Shown in pieces: positions 9,696 to 18,270 of a stretch of DNA of 32,092 nucleotides (the stretch's first letter is position 1; every line of letters starts with the position of its first letter). The notes beneath the pieces were generated by a model. It was not told where the DNA came from, ran no database searches, and saw only the letters and a list, made by a program, of their open reading frames with translations. The position numbers and the translations under genes are program-made. The DNA is taken from the NCBI GenBank assembly GCA_003021285.1, contig PXQO01000029.1:1-32092 (forward strand), read 5' to 3'. This stretch comes from Halobacteriales archaeon QH_2_65_14 (GTDB lineage Archaea > Halobacteriota > Halobacteria > Halobacteriales > Haloarculaceae).

Positions 9696-10735
9696 ATGAG
9701 CAGTATCTTTCCGATACGGGAGAAGGTCACCCTCGACCGGGAGCGCGAACCCCGGTTGGTCGAACTCGACGAGGAGACGGCGGACGAGGTGTTCGAGGCG
9801 CTCGCGTCGGGGACGACGCGCAAGATATTTCTCGAACTCCACAACCAGCCCCAGACCGCGTCTGACCTCGCCGAGGTGACGGAAACGTCGGTCCAGAACG
9901 CCCAGTACCACCTGTAGAAACTCGTCGACGCCGACATCGTCGAGGTCGTGGACACGTGGTACTCCGAGCGGGGCTCGGAGATGAAGGTTTACGCGCCACA
10001 GGACGAGTCGCTGGTGATGTTCGCCGGGCGCGACAAACAGAGCACGTTCCGGCGATTGCTCGACCGGGTCGCCGGCATCTTCGCGCTCCTCTTGCCCCCG
10101 AGTATCCTCGTCGGCCTGCTGGCCAACCGGACGGCGACGACGACCGGCAGTCCGTTCGATCTGTTTCCCGGCTCCGGTTCGTCCGACGACGACGCCGATG
10201 GAGGTACCGGTGACGACGGGGGCGGCTCCGACAGCAGCGAGGGGATGGGTGACGACAGCGGTGACATGGACGGTGATTCGGCGGACGAAGACGGGATGAA
10301 CGGGGCTGACACCGAGGGCGATGGAGCAACCCAGAGCGAGGATATGTCGGGCGACGCGGACGGGGGAGACGACGCCGGAGCGGGTCCGGAGCGGGTGATG
10401 CGGCCGCCACCGATGCCGATCCGACGCCCGATCCGTCGCCGACCCCGGATGCGGTATCCACTCAGGAGGGGTCGGTCGACGCTACCAACGTCAACGAGAC
10501 GCACACGGCCGTCGACCAGAACCAAACTTACGAGCTTACCACCAGCGACAACGACACCTACCTGGTCACCAGCGACAACGAAACCATCGACGTGGTGAGG
10601 GAGGGAACCCCAGAAGTCGCCGAGGGTACCATGGAGATCGCCGGTCTCGACCCGGGAATCGCGGTCGCGCTCGCGTTCATTCTCGGCGGCCTGTTCGTCT
10701 ATGCGGTCATCTCCTACCGGCGTCGCTCGCTCTGA
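9696..10735 (+). pseudogene. Winged-HTH (ArsR-like) regulator fused to membrane-anchored acidic linker; in-frame amber stop plus frameshift
   Basis: MSSIFPIREKV...TASDLAEVTETSVQNAQYHL*KLVDADIVEVVDTWYSERGSEMKVYAP, TM, Asp/Gly-rich linker, then frame change to ...DATNVNETHTAVDQNQTYELTTSDNDTYLVTSDNETIDVV...GIAVALAFILGGLFVYAVISYRRRSL*. Confidence 0.8.
10375..10396 (+). repeat. Exact 11-bp tandem duplication (ccggagcgggt x2)
   Basis: ccggagcgggt at 10375-10385 and 10386-10396; removing one copy restores the reading frame. Confidence 0.95.
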
Positions 10736-10764
10736 GTGGACCTCGTTTTCGGCGGTTCGTGTCT

Positions 10765-11475
10765 TCAGGCCTCCCCGTAGACGGGGATGGCCGCGCCGCT
10801 GGTGACGCCTGTCGCGTCGCTACAGAGGACGAGTATCGTCCCGGCGATGTCGGCGGGGTCGACCCACTTCGAGTGGTCGGCGTCGGACATCATCTCGCGG
10901 TTCATCGGCGTGTCGATGACGCTGGGCATCACGGCGTTGGCCCGGACCGTTCCCTCGTTTTCCTCGGCGATGGTCTCGGTGAGCAGGCGGACGCCGGCTT
11001 TCGTCGCCCGGTAGATGCCGTCGCCTTCGCCGCCTTCGAGCGACGACCGGGCCGAGACGCTGACGATGGCCCCCTCCCGCTCCTTGAGGTGGGGGAGGGC
11101 GTGTTTCGACGCCAGGAACATCGTCTTGAGGTTGACGTCGAACAGAAAATCGAACGTCGAGGTGTCGGTCTCCTCGATGGGGTCGCCGCCGCGCCACGTC
11201 CCGGCGATGTTTGCGAGGTAGTCCAGCCCGCCGTGCTCCTCGACGATTGCGTCGACGGTCGATTCGACCACCGACTCGTCGGTGAAATCCCCGCCGTAGA
11301 AGTCGATGCGGTCGGGGTCAGAGAGGAGAAAGTCGTCGCTGCCCGGTTCGACGAGGTCAGCGCCACAGACGGTCGCGTCGGCATCGAGGAACGCCTCGGC
11401 GACCGAACTGCCCAGCGCGCCGCCGACACCCGTGACCAGTACCACGTCGCCGCTGAAGTCGAACGTGACTGACAT
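10765..11475 (-). CDS. SDR family oxidoreductase
   Basis: LVTGVGGALGSSVAEAF Rossmann motif, NIAGTW, YRATK catalytic motif, PSVIDTPMNREMM. Confidence 0.92.
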   Translation of the reverse strand: MSVTFDFSGDVVLVTGVGGALGSSVAEAFLDADATVCGADLVEPGSDDFLLSDPDRIDFYGGDFTDESVVESTVDAIVEEHGGLDYLANIAGTWRGGDPIEETDTSTFDFLFDVNLKTMFLASKHALPHLKEREGAIVSVSARSSLEGGEGDGIYRATKAGVRLLTETIAEENEGTVRANAVMPSVIDTPMNREMMSDADHSKWVDPADIAGTILVLCSDATGVTSGAAIPVYGEA

Positions 11476-11736
11476 ACGTGACTGGTTGGCGCGCGGACGG
11501 ATAAATTGACGGTGGGAACGCGCTAGCCCGGCGGTCCACGACACAGCCGTGACGACCACGAGGAGTTTCTCGCAGTCGCCAGAGTGTACGCCCGCGCAGT
11601 CGTCGACGCGTTGTCTCACCACTGCGCTCCGTTCCCCCGGACGGGCGTCGACGGCGCGCACCGCGACGTGATACAGTACGGACTCCTCCGCGAGGAATGG
11701 ACCGACAAAGGGAGACAATGGGGCGTTCTGGGGCGG

Positions 11737-12831
11737 TCACTCGCCGCCGTCGGCCGCGACGGCCCGGCGGGTCGGTGCGAGCGGGTCGTCCAGTCCCATC
11801 GCCTCGTCGGTGGTGGCCATGCTCTCCGCCCGGTCGGCCGTTCCGAGCACGGCGCGGATGGCGTCGACGTTCTCGGGCACCACGTCGGACTCCTGGTGGA
11901 TGGCCTGGAACAGATACAGATCGCTGGCGGTTTCACCGCCTGCTCGGGTCGTAGACGACCCGCTCTCAACCGTAATCGACTCGCCCCAGATGCAGTTCTC
12001 CCAGACGTCGGCGCGGGGACGGCCGGCGTCCTGTGCGAGTTCCTTGATAGCGCCGGCACCGTCGAGGCCGAGCCACTCGGGGATGACGAACATTCGTCGC
12101 TCGCCTTCGAGCAGGTCGCGCACCTCCTCGACGGTGGCGTCGGATTCGAGCGTGACGTTGACGCTGTGCATGTGCATCAGCGTCGCGGGCACCTTCAGCC
12201 CCAGCGTGTCGATGTCGAGGTCGGGGAAGATGGTGTTCACGTCGGGGCCGTGGTGCGAGGGGAGCGTGACGGGGTTCGGGAGGATGTCGTCGATGGGACC
12301 GCGGCCCGACTGGGCGGGGTCGCCGCCGCGCCGGACCAGGGTCGTCCGGACCTTCTCGATGCCGTACTCCTCGTCGAGCGGCGCGACCAGCCGCGAGAGT
12401 CCCGTGGTGTTACAGGAGACCACGCGGACGAGGTCGTCGCCCTCGACCGTGTCGTAGTTCGACCGGGCGTTGAAGCTCGAATCGACGACGTCGGCGTCCT
12501 CCCCGCCCTGCAGGAGTGCCGGCGTGTCGTACTCGCGGTACATCTCGGCGTTGTCGGCACCGACGCCCGACGGGCAGGCGTCGACGACGACGTCGCTCGC
12601 CGCGACCAGTTCCTCGACGTCGCCGGCGATGTCGATGCCCGCCTCCGCGAACAGCGGCTTTCGCTTTTCGATGGCCGCGTACAGGTCCAAGCCCTTCTCG
12701 ATGGCCGTTCCGGCCTCGAAGTTGGGCCGGGTCTTGGCGACGCCGACGACCTCCATGTCGGGCTGGGCACGGACCGCGTCCGCGACGCGTTTGCCAATCG
12801 TTCCGTAGCCGTTGATGCCTACCTGGATCAT
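11737..12831 (-). CDS. gap: Type II glyceraldehyde-3-phosphate dehydrogenase
   Basis: [30 protein letters not shown] catalytic Cys, [34 protein letters not shown]. Confidence 0.94.
   Translation of the reverse strand: MIQVGINGYGTIGKRVADAVRAQPDMEVVGVAKTRPNFEAGTAIEKGLDLYAAIEKRKPLFAEAGIDIAGDVEELVAASDVVVDACPSGVGADNAEMYREYDTPALLQGGEDADVVDSSFNARSNYDTVEGDDLVRVVSCNTTGLSRLVAPLDEEYGIEKVRTTLVRRGGDPAQSGRGPIDDILPNPVTLPSHHGPDVNTIFPDLDIDTLGLKVPATLMHMHSVNVTLESDATVEEVRDLLEGERRMFVIPEWLGLDGAGAIKELAQDAGRPRADVWENCIWGESITVESGSSTTRAGGETASDLYLFQAIHQESDVVPENVDAIRAVLGTADRAESMATTDEAMGLDDPLAPTRRAVAADGGE
11926..11961. repeat. Two adjacent short hairpins inside the GAPDH reading frame
   Basis: ggcggt-ttc-accgcc (11926-11940) and gggtcgt-ag-acgaccc (11946-11961). 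Confidence 0.85.
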
Positions 12832-12970
12832 TGTATGAGAGTTCGGCAGGTCGCCGTTTATACCTCACGAACACTCTCGTCGGTCGTTCCTGCAGTGAGC
12901 GAGCCGAGCAATTATATCCGGACGACGCCCTGCCGGCTGGGGGCGGTCGGGCCGGCCGCCCGGTGACCGC

Positions 12971-13555
12971 TCAGGGCCCGCGCATCCGGATGCGGAGGAC
13001 GTACAGCAGTTTTGCCTCGGGGTCGACGCGACAGCCCAGGCGGAACGGGCCGACGAGGAGTTTGTCGTGGGGAGCCTCCGCCAGCGCGTCGAGGTCCTCG
13101 GTGGGGTTGCGCCACTCGCCGGTGACGAGTTCGTCGAGTTTGCCGACGATGCGCTCGCGTGCGTAGTCGTCGCGCCGGTCGAGGTCCGCCTTCGCAGTGT
13201 CGGTCAGCACCCAGTCCCACTCGTTGGTCTCGACGGCCGGGCGGTCGGTTCCGACCTCGGCCGTAATCTCCGCGCTCGTGTGCAGGTTGCCCTCGTGGAT
13301 GTCGACCTCGCCGGCGAGCATGGCCCGCAGGTCGCCGCGGTCGAACTCCGGATGTGTGACCGCGTCGACCAGCGCGTGTTCGAAAAACTCCTCGCGGCTG
13401 GCGTAGCCGAGCTGTTCCCACCGTTCGTCTCCCTCCCCGAGCAACGAATCGTCGAGCGCGAGTTCGACTGTCGTCTTCCCGGACGCCGCCTCGTCGGTCG
13501 TCTCCTCGGCCTCTTTCTCGACCGTCGCCGTCCCGCGTGCGTCTTCCTGGGCCAT
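12971..13555 (-). CDS. Antitoxin (RHH-like)-toxin (RelE-like) domain fusion protein
   Basis: N-half DSLLGEGDERWEQLGYASREEFFEHALVDAVTHPE matches the antitoxin at 17904-18176; C-half EWDWVLTDTAKADLDRRDDYARERIVGKLDELVTGEWRNPTEDL matches the toxin remnant at 17718-17911. Confidence 0.75.
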   Translation of the reverse strand: MAQEDARGTATVEKEAEETTDEAASGKTTVELALDDSLLGEGDERWEQLGYASREEFFEHALVDAVTHPEFDRGDLRAMLAGEVDIHEGNLHTSAEITAEVGTDRPAVETNEWDWVLTDTAKADLDRRDDYARERIVGKLDELVTGEWRNPTEDLDALAEAPHDKLLVGPFRLGCRVDPEAKLLYVLRIRMRGP

Positions 13556-13620
13556 ACGTCTGTGGTGCGCGGGGGGTTCGATAAACGTTTTGCCCGACTA
13601 TCAGGCCTGAAATTGCACCG

Positions 13621-14283
13621 TCACGGCTCGACCCGCGTCGTAAGCGCGAGCCCGCTCCCGACCGGGACGAGCGTGGTGTCGAACGCCTCGTCGGCACGGA
13701 CCGTCCCGATGTAGTCGGCTACGCCCCGGGTGCTCTCGTCGTCGGGGAGCACCTCGCCGGACTCGAAGTACGCGAGCAGGTCCTCGACGTCGATTGGCCC
13801 CCGGATCATGTTGTCCGCGACCACGACCGAGCCGACGGGGAGCTGGTCGCGGATGGTCTCGAACGCGTCGGCGTAGCGGTCCTTCTGGTGGTCGACGAGG
13901 ACGACGTCGAACTCCCCGTCGTACCGTTCGATTGTCTCCATCGCGTCGCCGTACTCGAAGGTCGCGCGGTCCGCGAACCCGGCGCGCTCGAAGAAGTCCT
14001 CGGCCATGGCGAGTTCGTCCTCGTCGAACTCGGTGAGGATTATCTCGCCGTCGTCGGGCATCCCCTCCAGGAACCAGTACGCCGAGTAGCCAAAGCCCGA
14101 TCCGAACTCGAAGACCCGTCGCGCCCCCCGCATCGTGGCAATCGCCCGCAGGAGTCCACCCGCGTCGGGGCCGATTATCGGGAACCCTTCCTCCTCGGCG
14201 TGGGCGGCCATCTCCGCCTGTATCTCGTCGTGTGTCGGTCCGGTGGCTCGGAGGTACCGCTTGACTGTCTCTGAAAGGTACAT
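13621..14283 (-). CDS. SAM-dependent O-methyltransferase (caffeoyl-CoA OMT-like)
   Basis: RVFEFGSGFGYSAYWFLEGMP, FDVVLVDHQKDRYADAFE, VADNMIRG. Confidence 0.9.
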   Translation of the reverse strand: MYLSETVKRYLRATGPTHDEIQAEMAAHAEEEGFPIIGPDAGGLLRAIATMRGARRVFEFGSGFGYSAYWFLEGMPDDGEIILTEFDEDELAMAEDFFERAGFADRATFEYGDAMETIERYDGEFDVVLVDHQKDRYADAFETIRDQLPVGSVVVADNMIRGPIDVEDLLAYFESGEVLPDDESTRGVADYIGTVRADEAFDTTLVPVGSGLALTTRVEP

Positions 14284-14365
14284 TGTTCGGGGGAACGACC
14301 GACTCGGTGAAGTATCTACCGTCGCGGCTCCACCCGTGGCGGTGGACGCTGACGATCATCCTCGC

Positions 14366-15694
14366 CTAGCCGTCGTACGCCCGGACGGCCTCGTAGACGC
14401 GTTCGGCCCCCCACTCGACGGTCTCGGCAGGGATGCGTTCGTCGCCGCTGTGGACCAGTTCGAGGAAGGGCAACTCGCCCAGTTGCATCGGGATGTAGCC
14501 GTAGCTCTGGACGTCGACCTTCGCGAGGTGGCGACCGTCCGTTCCGCCGGGCATCAACAGCGGGATGGCGACTCCGCCCGTCGCGTTTTCGAGGTGGCCG
14601 GCGAGTTCGTCGAACAGCCCCATGTCGGCCGCCGGCGGCCCGGGGTCGAAGCGAACGACCTCGACGTCGAGGTCCATGCCGGTCAACGCCTCCAGTTCGC
14701 GGACGACGTCGTCGGGTTCCTGGCCGGGGACCAGTCGGCAGTCGAGGAAGGCGGTCACCTCCTCGGGAACGACGTTCTCCTTGTCGCCGCCACGGACCCG
14801 GGTCACGTTGGCGGTGTTGTGCAAGAGTGCGTCGAACATCGCTCCGTCGGCCCCCATCTCGTCGAGGACGTCGTCGGTGCGCTCGGGGTCGAGCAGGGCC
14901 TGGAGCCGTTCGCCGTGGGCGTCGGGCAGTTCGTCGGCGAGCGATTCGAACATCCGCTCGGCCGGTGGCGTCACGTGGACGGGCAGGCGTTCGCCGTCCA
15001 CCTGCCGGACGAACGACGCCATCTTGCCCATCGCGGTGCCGGAAATCGGTAGCGAGGCGTGCCCGCTCTGGCCCCTGAACGTGACTTCGAGCCAGCAGAC
15101 CTGCTTCTCGTTGACCTGGATGGGGTGGGACTCGACGCCGGCTATCTCCATGTCGAACCCGCCGAACTCGCCGAGGGCGTACTCGACGTCGTCGAACAGT
15201 TCGGGGTGTTCCTCGACGAGAAACGCCGCCCCGTCGTCGCCGCCGCCCTCCTCGTCGGAGAGTGCGAGAAAGAGCACGTCGCCCGCAGGTTGTTCGTCCT
15301 CGGCTGCGACCCGGAGCGCCGTCGCCAGGAACATCGCCACCCCCGATTTCATGTCGAGCGCCCCTCGTCCCCAGACGTAGCCGTCTTCGAGAACGCCCTC
15401 GAAGGGGTCGTGGGTCCACTCCTGGTCCGTGACTGGGACGACGTCGACGTGACCGTACAACAGTAGCGGTGGTGCGTCGCCTCCGGGGACACGGGCGAGG
15501 AGGTTCGGCCGGTCCGGGTCGCGGGCGTAGGTGTCGTACTCGACGCCGTAGGCCTCGAAGAGGTCTCCGATCCAGTCGATGCAGGGTTTCTCGTCGCCCG
15601 GCGGGTTGACCGTCTCGAACCGGATGAGTTCCCGGAGCAGGTCGACCGGTCGTTCGTGGATATCCGTCGATACTGGGGGCTCGTGACTGGCCAT
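14366..15694 (-). CDS. M20 family metallopeptidase (ArgE/DapE-like)
   Basis: LLLYGHVDVVPV, GRGALDMKSGVAM, LSDEEGGGDDGA, GQSGHASLP. Confidence 0.93.
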   Translation of the reverse strand: MASHEPPVSTDIHERPVDLLRELIRFETVNPPGDEKPCIDWIGDLFEAYGVEYDTYARDPDRPNLLARVPGGDAPPLLLYGHVDVVPVTDQEWTHDPFEGVLEDGYVWGRGALDMKSGVAMFLATALRVAAEDEQPAGDVLFLALSDEEGGGDDGAAFLVEEHPELFDDVEYALGEFGGFDMEIAGVESHPIQVNEKQVCWLEVTFRGQSGHASLPISGTAMGKMASFVRQVDGERLPVHVTPPAERMFESLADELPDAHGERLQALLDPERTDDVLDEMGADGAMFDALLHNTANVTRVRGGDKENVVPEEVTAFLDCRLVPGQEPDDVVRELEALTGMDLDVEVVRFDPGPPAADMGLFDELAGHLENATGGVAIPLLMPGGTDGRHLAKVDVQSYGYIPMQLGELPFLELVHSGDERIPAETVEWGAERVYEAVRAYDG

Positions 15695-15788
15695 AGCCGG
15701 GAATCGGGGAGTCGAGAAATAAAGGTTTGCAGGGGTGGTTCCGGGTCGTTTACCTCGCATCGTATCACAGTCAAGGTGGCGCGCGTTG

Positions 15789-16162
15789 TCGCGGCGGCTC
15801 TGCCGCGATAGCACCGTGCGAGGGATGAGGGATGAGCGAACGACCGGAGGGAGTGAGCGAGTCGGCTGGGGAGGTGTGTGGCGCTGTTTGGGTGGACTGG
15901 AGGGGGCCATGAACGTGGAGTTACGAACAGCATGAAAGCCCCGAAGCGCTCGCTGGCTGCGACTCGCTGCGCTCCTCACTGCGTTGCGGTGCTTACGTCG
16001 TCTCGCTCGGCGAGCCCTTCGCCCCTTTCAGTCCCGCCCGACGTGGCGTTCCAGGCCGGGCGGAGGCTTTCATGCTGGTCGCAGTCCTTGCCCATCTCTT
16101 CTGTGAACAGTGCACCCCTTTACTTCCGAGAGAGCCAGCGGGGGCTTTCATGCTGGTAGCAG
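15789..16162. repeat. Composite non-coding repeat region with hairpin and repeated CAGCATGAAAGCCCC motifs
   Basis: Hairpin tcgcggc-N6-gccgcga (15789-15808); purine-rich gagggatgagggatgagcgaac...; core motif at 15928 (+), 16062 (-), 16139 (-); hairpin ccgcccg...cgggcgg near 16034-16063. Confidence 0.65.
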
Positions 16163-16244
16163 GTTTGTCGAGTCCTCGCCAGTCGATACAGCCCCACACG
16201 CCTCGTTCCGAAACCGACAAGCAACGGGGGCGACCAGTCCGTCC

Positions 16245-17129
16245 ATGAGCGTACTGGAACGGTACGAGCCGCTCGTCGACGACGTCGACGCGTTCCGCGC
16301 GGCCTGCGAGCGGCCGCTCCCGTCGGTCGTCAGGGTCAACACCATCAAGACGACTGTCGAGCGGGCCAGGGCGGCGCTCGACGAGGCCTGGCTCCCGGGG
16401 CTGTTGCGCCTGCCCGACACACAGCCGGGGGCGAACTGGCCGTACGTCCAGGGCTGGCTCCACGGTCAGGAGGAGGTATCGGCGCTCCCCGCCGAGGTGC
16501 TCGACCCGCAACCCGGCGAGCGCGTCTGGGACGCCTGCGCCGCTCCGGGGAGCAAGACGACCCAACTGGCAGCACTGATGGACGACACGGGGCTGGTGGT
16601 GGCGACCGACAGCAACCTCGGGCGCATCTCCGCGCTGCGGTCGAACACCGAACGGCTCGGTGTGACCGACGTCGCCGTCACCGTCGAGGACGCGCGCAAC
16701 CACTCGCTGAAACCGTTCGGCGGGGAGCCCTACGACCGGACGCTCGTCGACGCCCCCTGCTCCTGTGAGGGAACGATTCGGAAGAACCCGGACGCGCTGG
16801 AGCGGTGGAGCCTCGACCACGTCGAGGGCATCGCCGGCACGCAGAAGGGAATTCTCAAGCGCGCCGTCGAGGCGACCCGCGAGGGCGGTACGGTGGTCTA
16901 CTCGACGTGCACCTTCGCGCCCGAGGAGAACGAGGCCGTGCTGGATTTCGTCCTCGGCGAGCGGCCGTGTCGCCTCGTCGCGTTCGACGTCCCGCTCGAC
17001 TCCACCCCCGGAATCACGGAGTGGCAGGGCGAGTCCTTCGACGAGTCCGTCACGCGCGCGAAACGGATTTACCCACACCACAACGACACCGGCGGCTTCT
17101 TCTGTGCCAAACTGGAGGTGACCGGCTGA
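16245..17129 (+). CDS. RsmB/NOP family (NOL1/NOP2/sun) RNA m5C methyltransferase
   Basis: VWDACAAPGSKTTQLAALM, VDAPCSCEGTIRKNPD, TQKGILKRAVEATREGGTVVYSTCTFAPEENEAVL. Confidence 0.94.
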   Translation: MSVLERYEPLVDDVDAFRAACERPLPSVVRVNTIKTTVERARAALDEAWLPGLLRLPDTQPGANWPYVQGWLHGQEEVSALPAEVLDPQPGERVWDACAAPGSKTTQLAALMDDTGLVVATDSNLGRISALRSNTERLGVTDVAVTVEDARNHSLKPFGGEPYDRTLVDAPCSCEGTIRKNPDALERWSLDHVEGIAGTQKGILKRAVEATREGGTVVYSTCTFAPEENEAVLDFVLGERPCRLVAFDVPLDSTPGITEWQGESFDESVTRAKRIYPHHNDTGGFFCAKLEVTG

Positions 17130-17692
17130 TGGCCGACGGAAGCGGCGGGAACGGTGCCGACCACGACACGGACCAGCAGGCGGAAAACGTCGGCACCAGG
17201 TTCGACAGGCTCCCGGCGACGGCCGACGAGCGGGTCGTCGCGGGGCGGCCCACCCGCAGGGAGGTCCTCGACTGGTGGGACGAGCGGTTCGGTATCGACC
17301 CCGCGGTCTTCGAGCCGTACTCGTTCTGGGAGCGCGGTGCGGGAAAGATATGGGCGTTCCACGGCGAGCTAGCGTCGCCGGTCGAGGTTGAGGTTGAGGC
17401 GCTCGGCATGACAGTCCTGCGAACCCGCCAGGAACACTGGAAGCCGACGCTGGAGGCCGCCCAGCGGCTCGGCGGTCACGCGACGAGGAACTGTATCGAA
17501 CTCACCGACGGCCAGGCGCGGGCGTTCTTCGCCGGCCGGGACCAGGAACTCGACTGGGACGGGGACTGGGGATACCTCCTCGTGACGCACGAACTCGCCG
17601 GCCGGGCGCAACCGCTCGGGGTCGGGCTGTACGTCTACGGCGAACTCCGGTCGATGGTCCCCAAGGGCCGCCAGCGGGACATCCCGAAGTGA
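17129..17692 (+). CDS. Conserved hypothetical, probable partner of the upstream RNA methyltransferase (PUA-like?)
   Basis: TGATG overlap with the methyltransferase gene; GYLLVTHELAGRAQPLGVGLYVYGELRSMVPKGRQRDIPK. Confidence 0.75.
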   Translation: MADGSGGNGADHDTDQQAENVGTRFDRLPATADERVVAGRPTRREVLDWWDERFGIDPAVFEPYSFWERGAGKIWAFHGELASPVEVEVEALGMTVLRTRQEHWKPTLEAAQRLGGHATRNCIELTDGQARAFFAGRDQELDWDGDWGYLLVTHELAGRAQPLGVGLYVYGELRSMVPKGRQRDIPK

Positions 17693-17717
17693 CTTTCTGA
17701 CGTTGTCAGCGCTGCGT

Positions 17718-17911
17718 TCAATCGTCCCCCGGTTGGTATGCATTACCCCGTCGTTCGATTGTATAGAGTTCCAGGTAATCGTCGGGTTCGCGCCACTGGT
17801 CGGCCACTATCTCGTCGAGTTTATCGGTGATTCGTTCTGTGCATGGTCGTCAAGATCGTCGTATGTGCGCTTCGCGGGAGTCCGGAACTGCCAGTTCCAC
17901 TCGTCACTCAT
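17718..17911 (-). pseudogene. RelE-like toxin remnant (frameshift plus internal deletion)
   Basis: MSDEWNWQFRTPAKRTYDDLDDHAQ then frame change to ERITDKLDEIVADQWREPDDYLELYTIERRGNAYQPGDD*; overlaps antitoxin stop by ATGAGTGA. Confidence 0.8.
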
Positions 17912-18176
17912 CGTTTCCGAGAATCTCGTCGCGTAAGAACGTCTCGCTCTCGCCCGCCCGGCGTGCGTGTTCGACGGCGGCAATCTCCTTCCAGCTCTCT
18001 CGGGTTAGTTCGGGATGCCGGACGGCATCACGGAGCGCCTCTCGGACGAACTCACTGCGGCTGTTGTACCCTTCATCGCGCCAGGCCGCGTCGATGTCGG
18101 CGAGCAATGCTTCCGTGAGTCGAATGTTGATGTTCGTTTTCTCCGGGTCGGCGTCGTTTGTATCTGTATCAGACAT
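17904..18176 (-). CDS. RHH-type antitoxin
   Basis: KTNINIRLTEALLADIDAAWRDEGYNSRSEFVREALRDAVRHPE. Confidence 0.88.
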   Translation of the reverse strand: MSDTDTNDADPEKTNINIRLTEALLADIDAAWRDEGYNSRSEFVREALRDAVRHPELTRESWKEIAAVEHARRAGESETFLRDEILGNDE

Positions 18177-18270
18177 ACGTTTGTGTTACACTCCGGTCGT
18201 GACAAGCGTTCGCTCCCGCTGGGTGGCTGGATGAACTCTCCTTTCTGATCCGGTTCTAGCACTTCTCGTA

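Noticed and set aside
9915-9917. TAG as a pyrrolysine codon
   Set aside because: No pylTSBCD genes in the window, haloarchaea are not known to use Pyl in general, and the gene has a second independent lesion.
15800-16165. CRISPR array
   Set aside because: Only three copies of a ~16-bp core in mixed orientation with unequal spacing and no cas genes.
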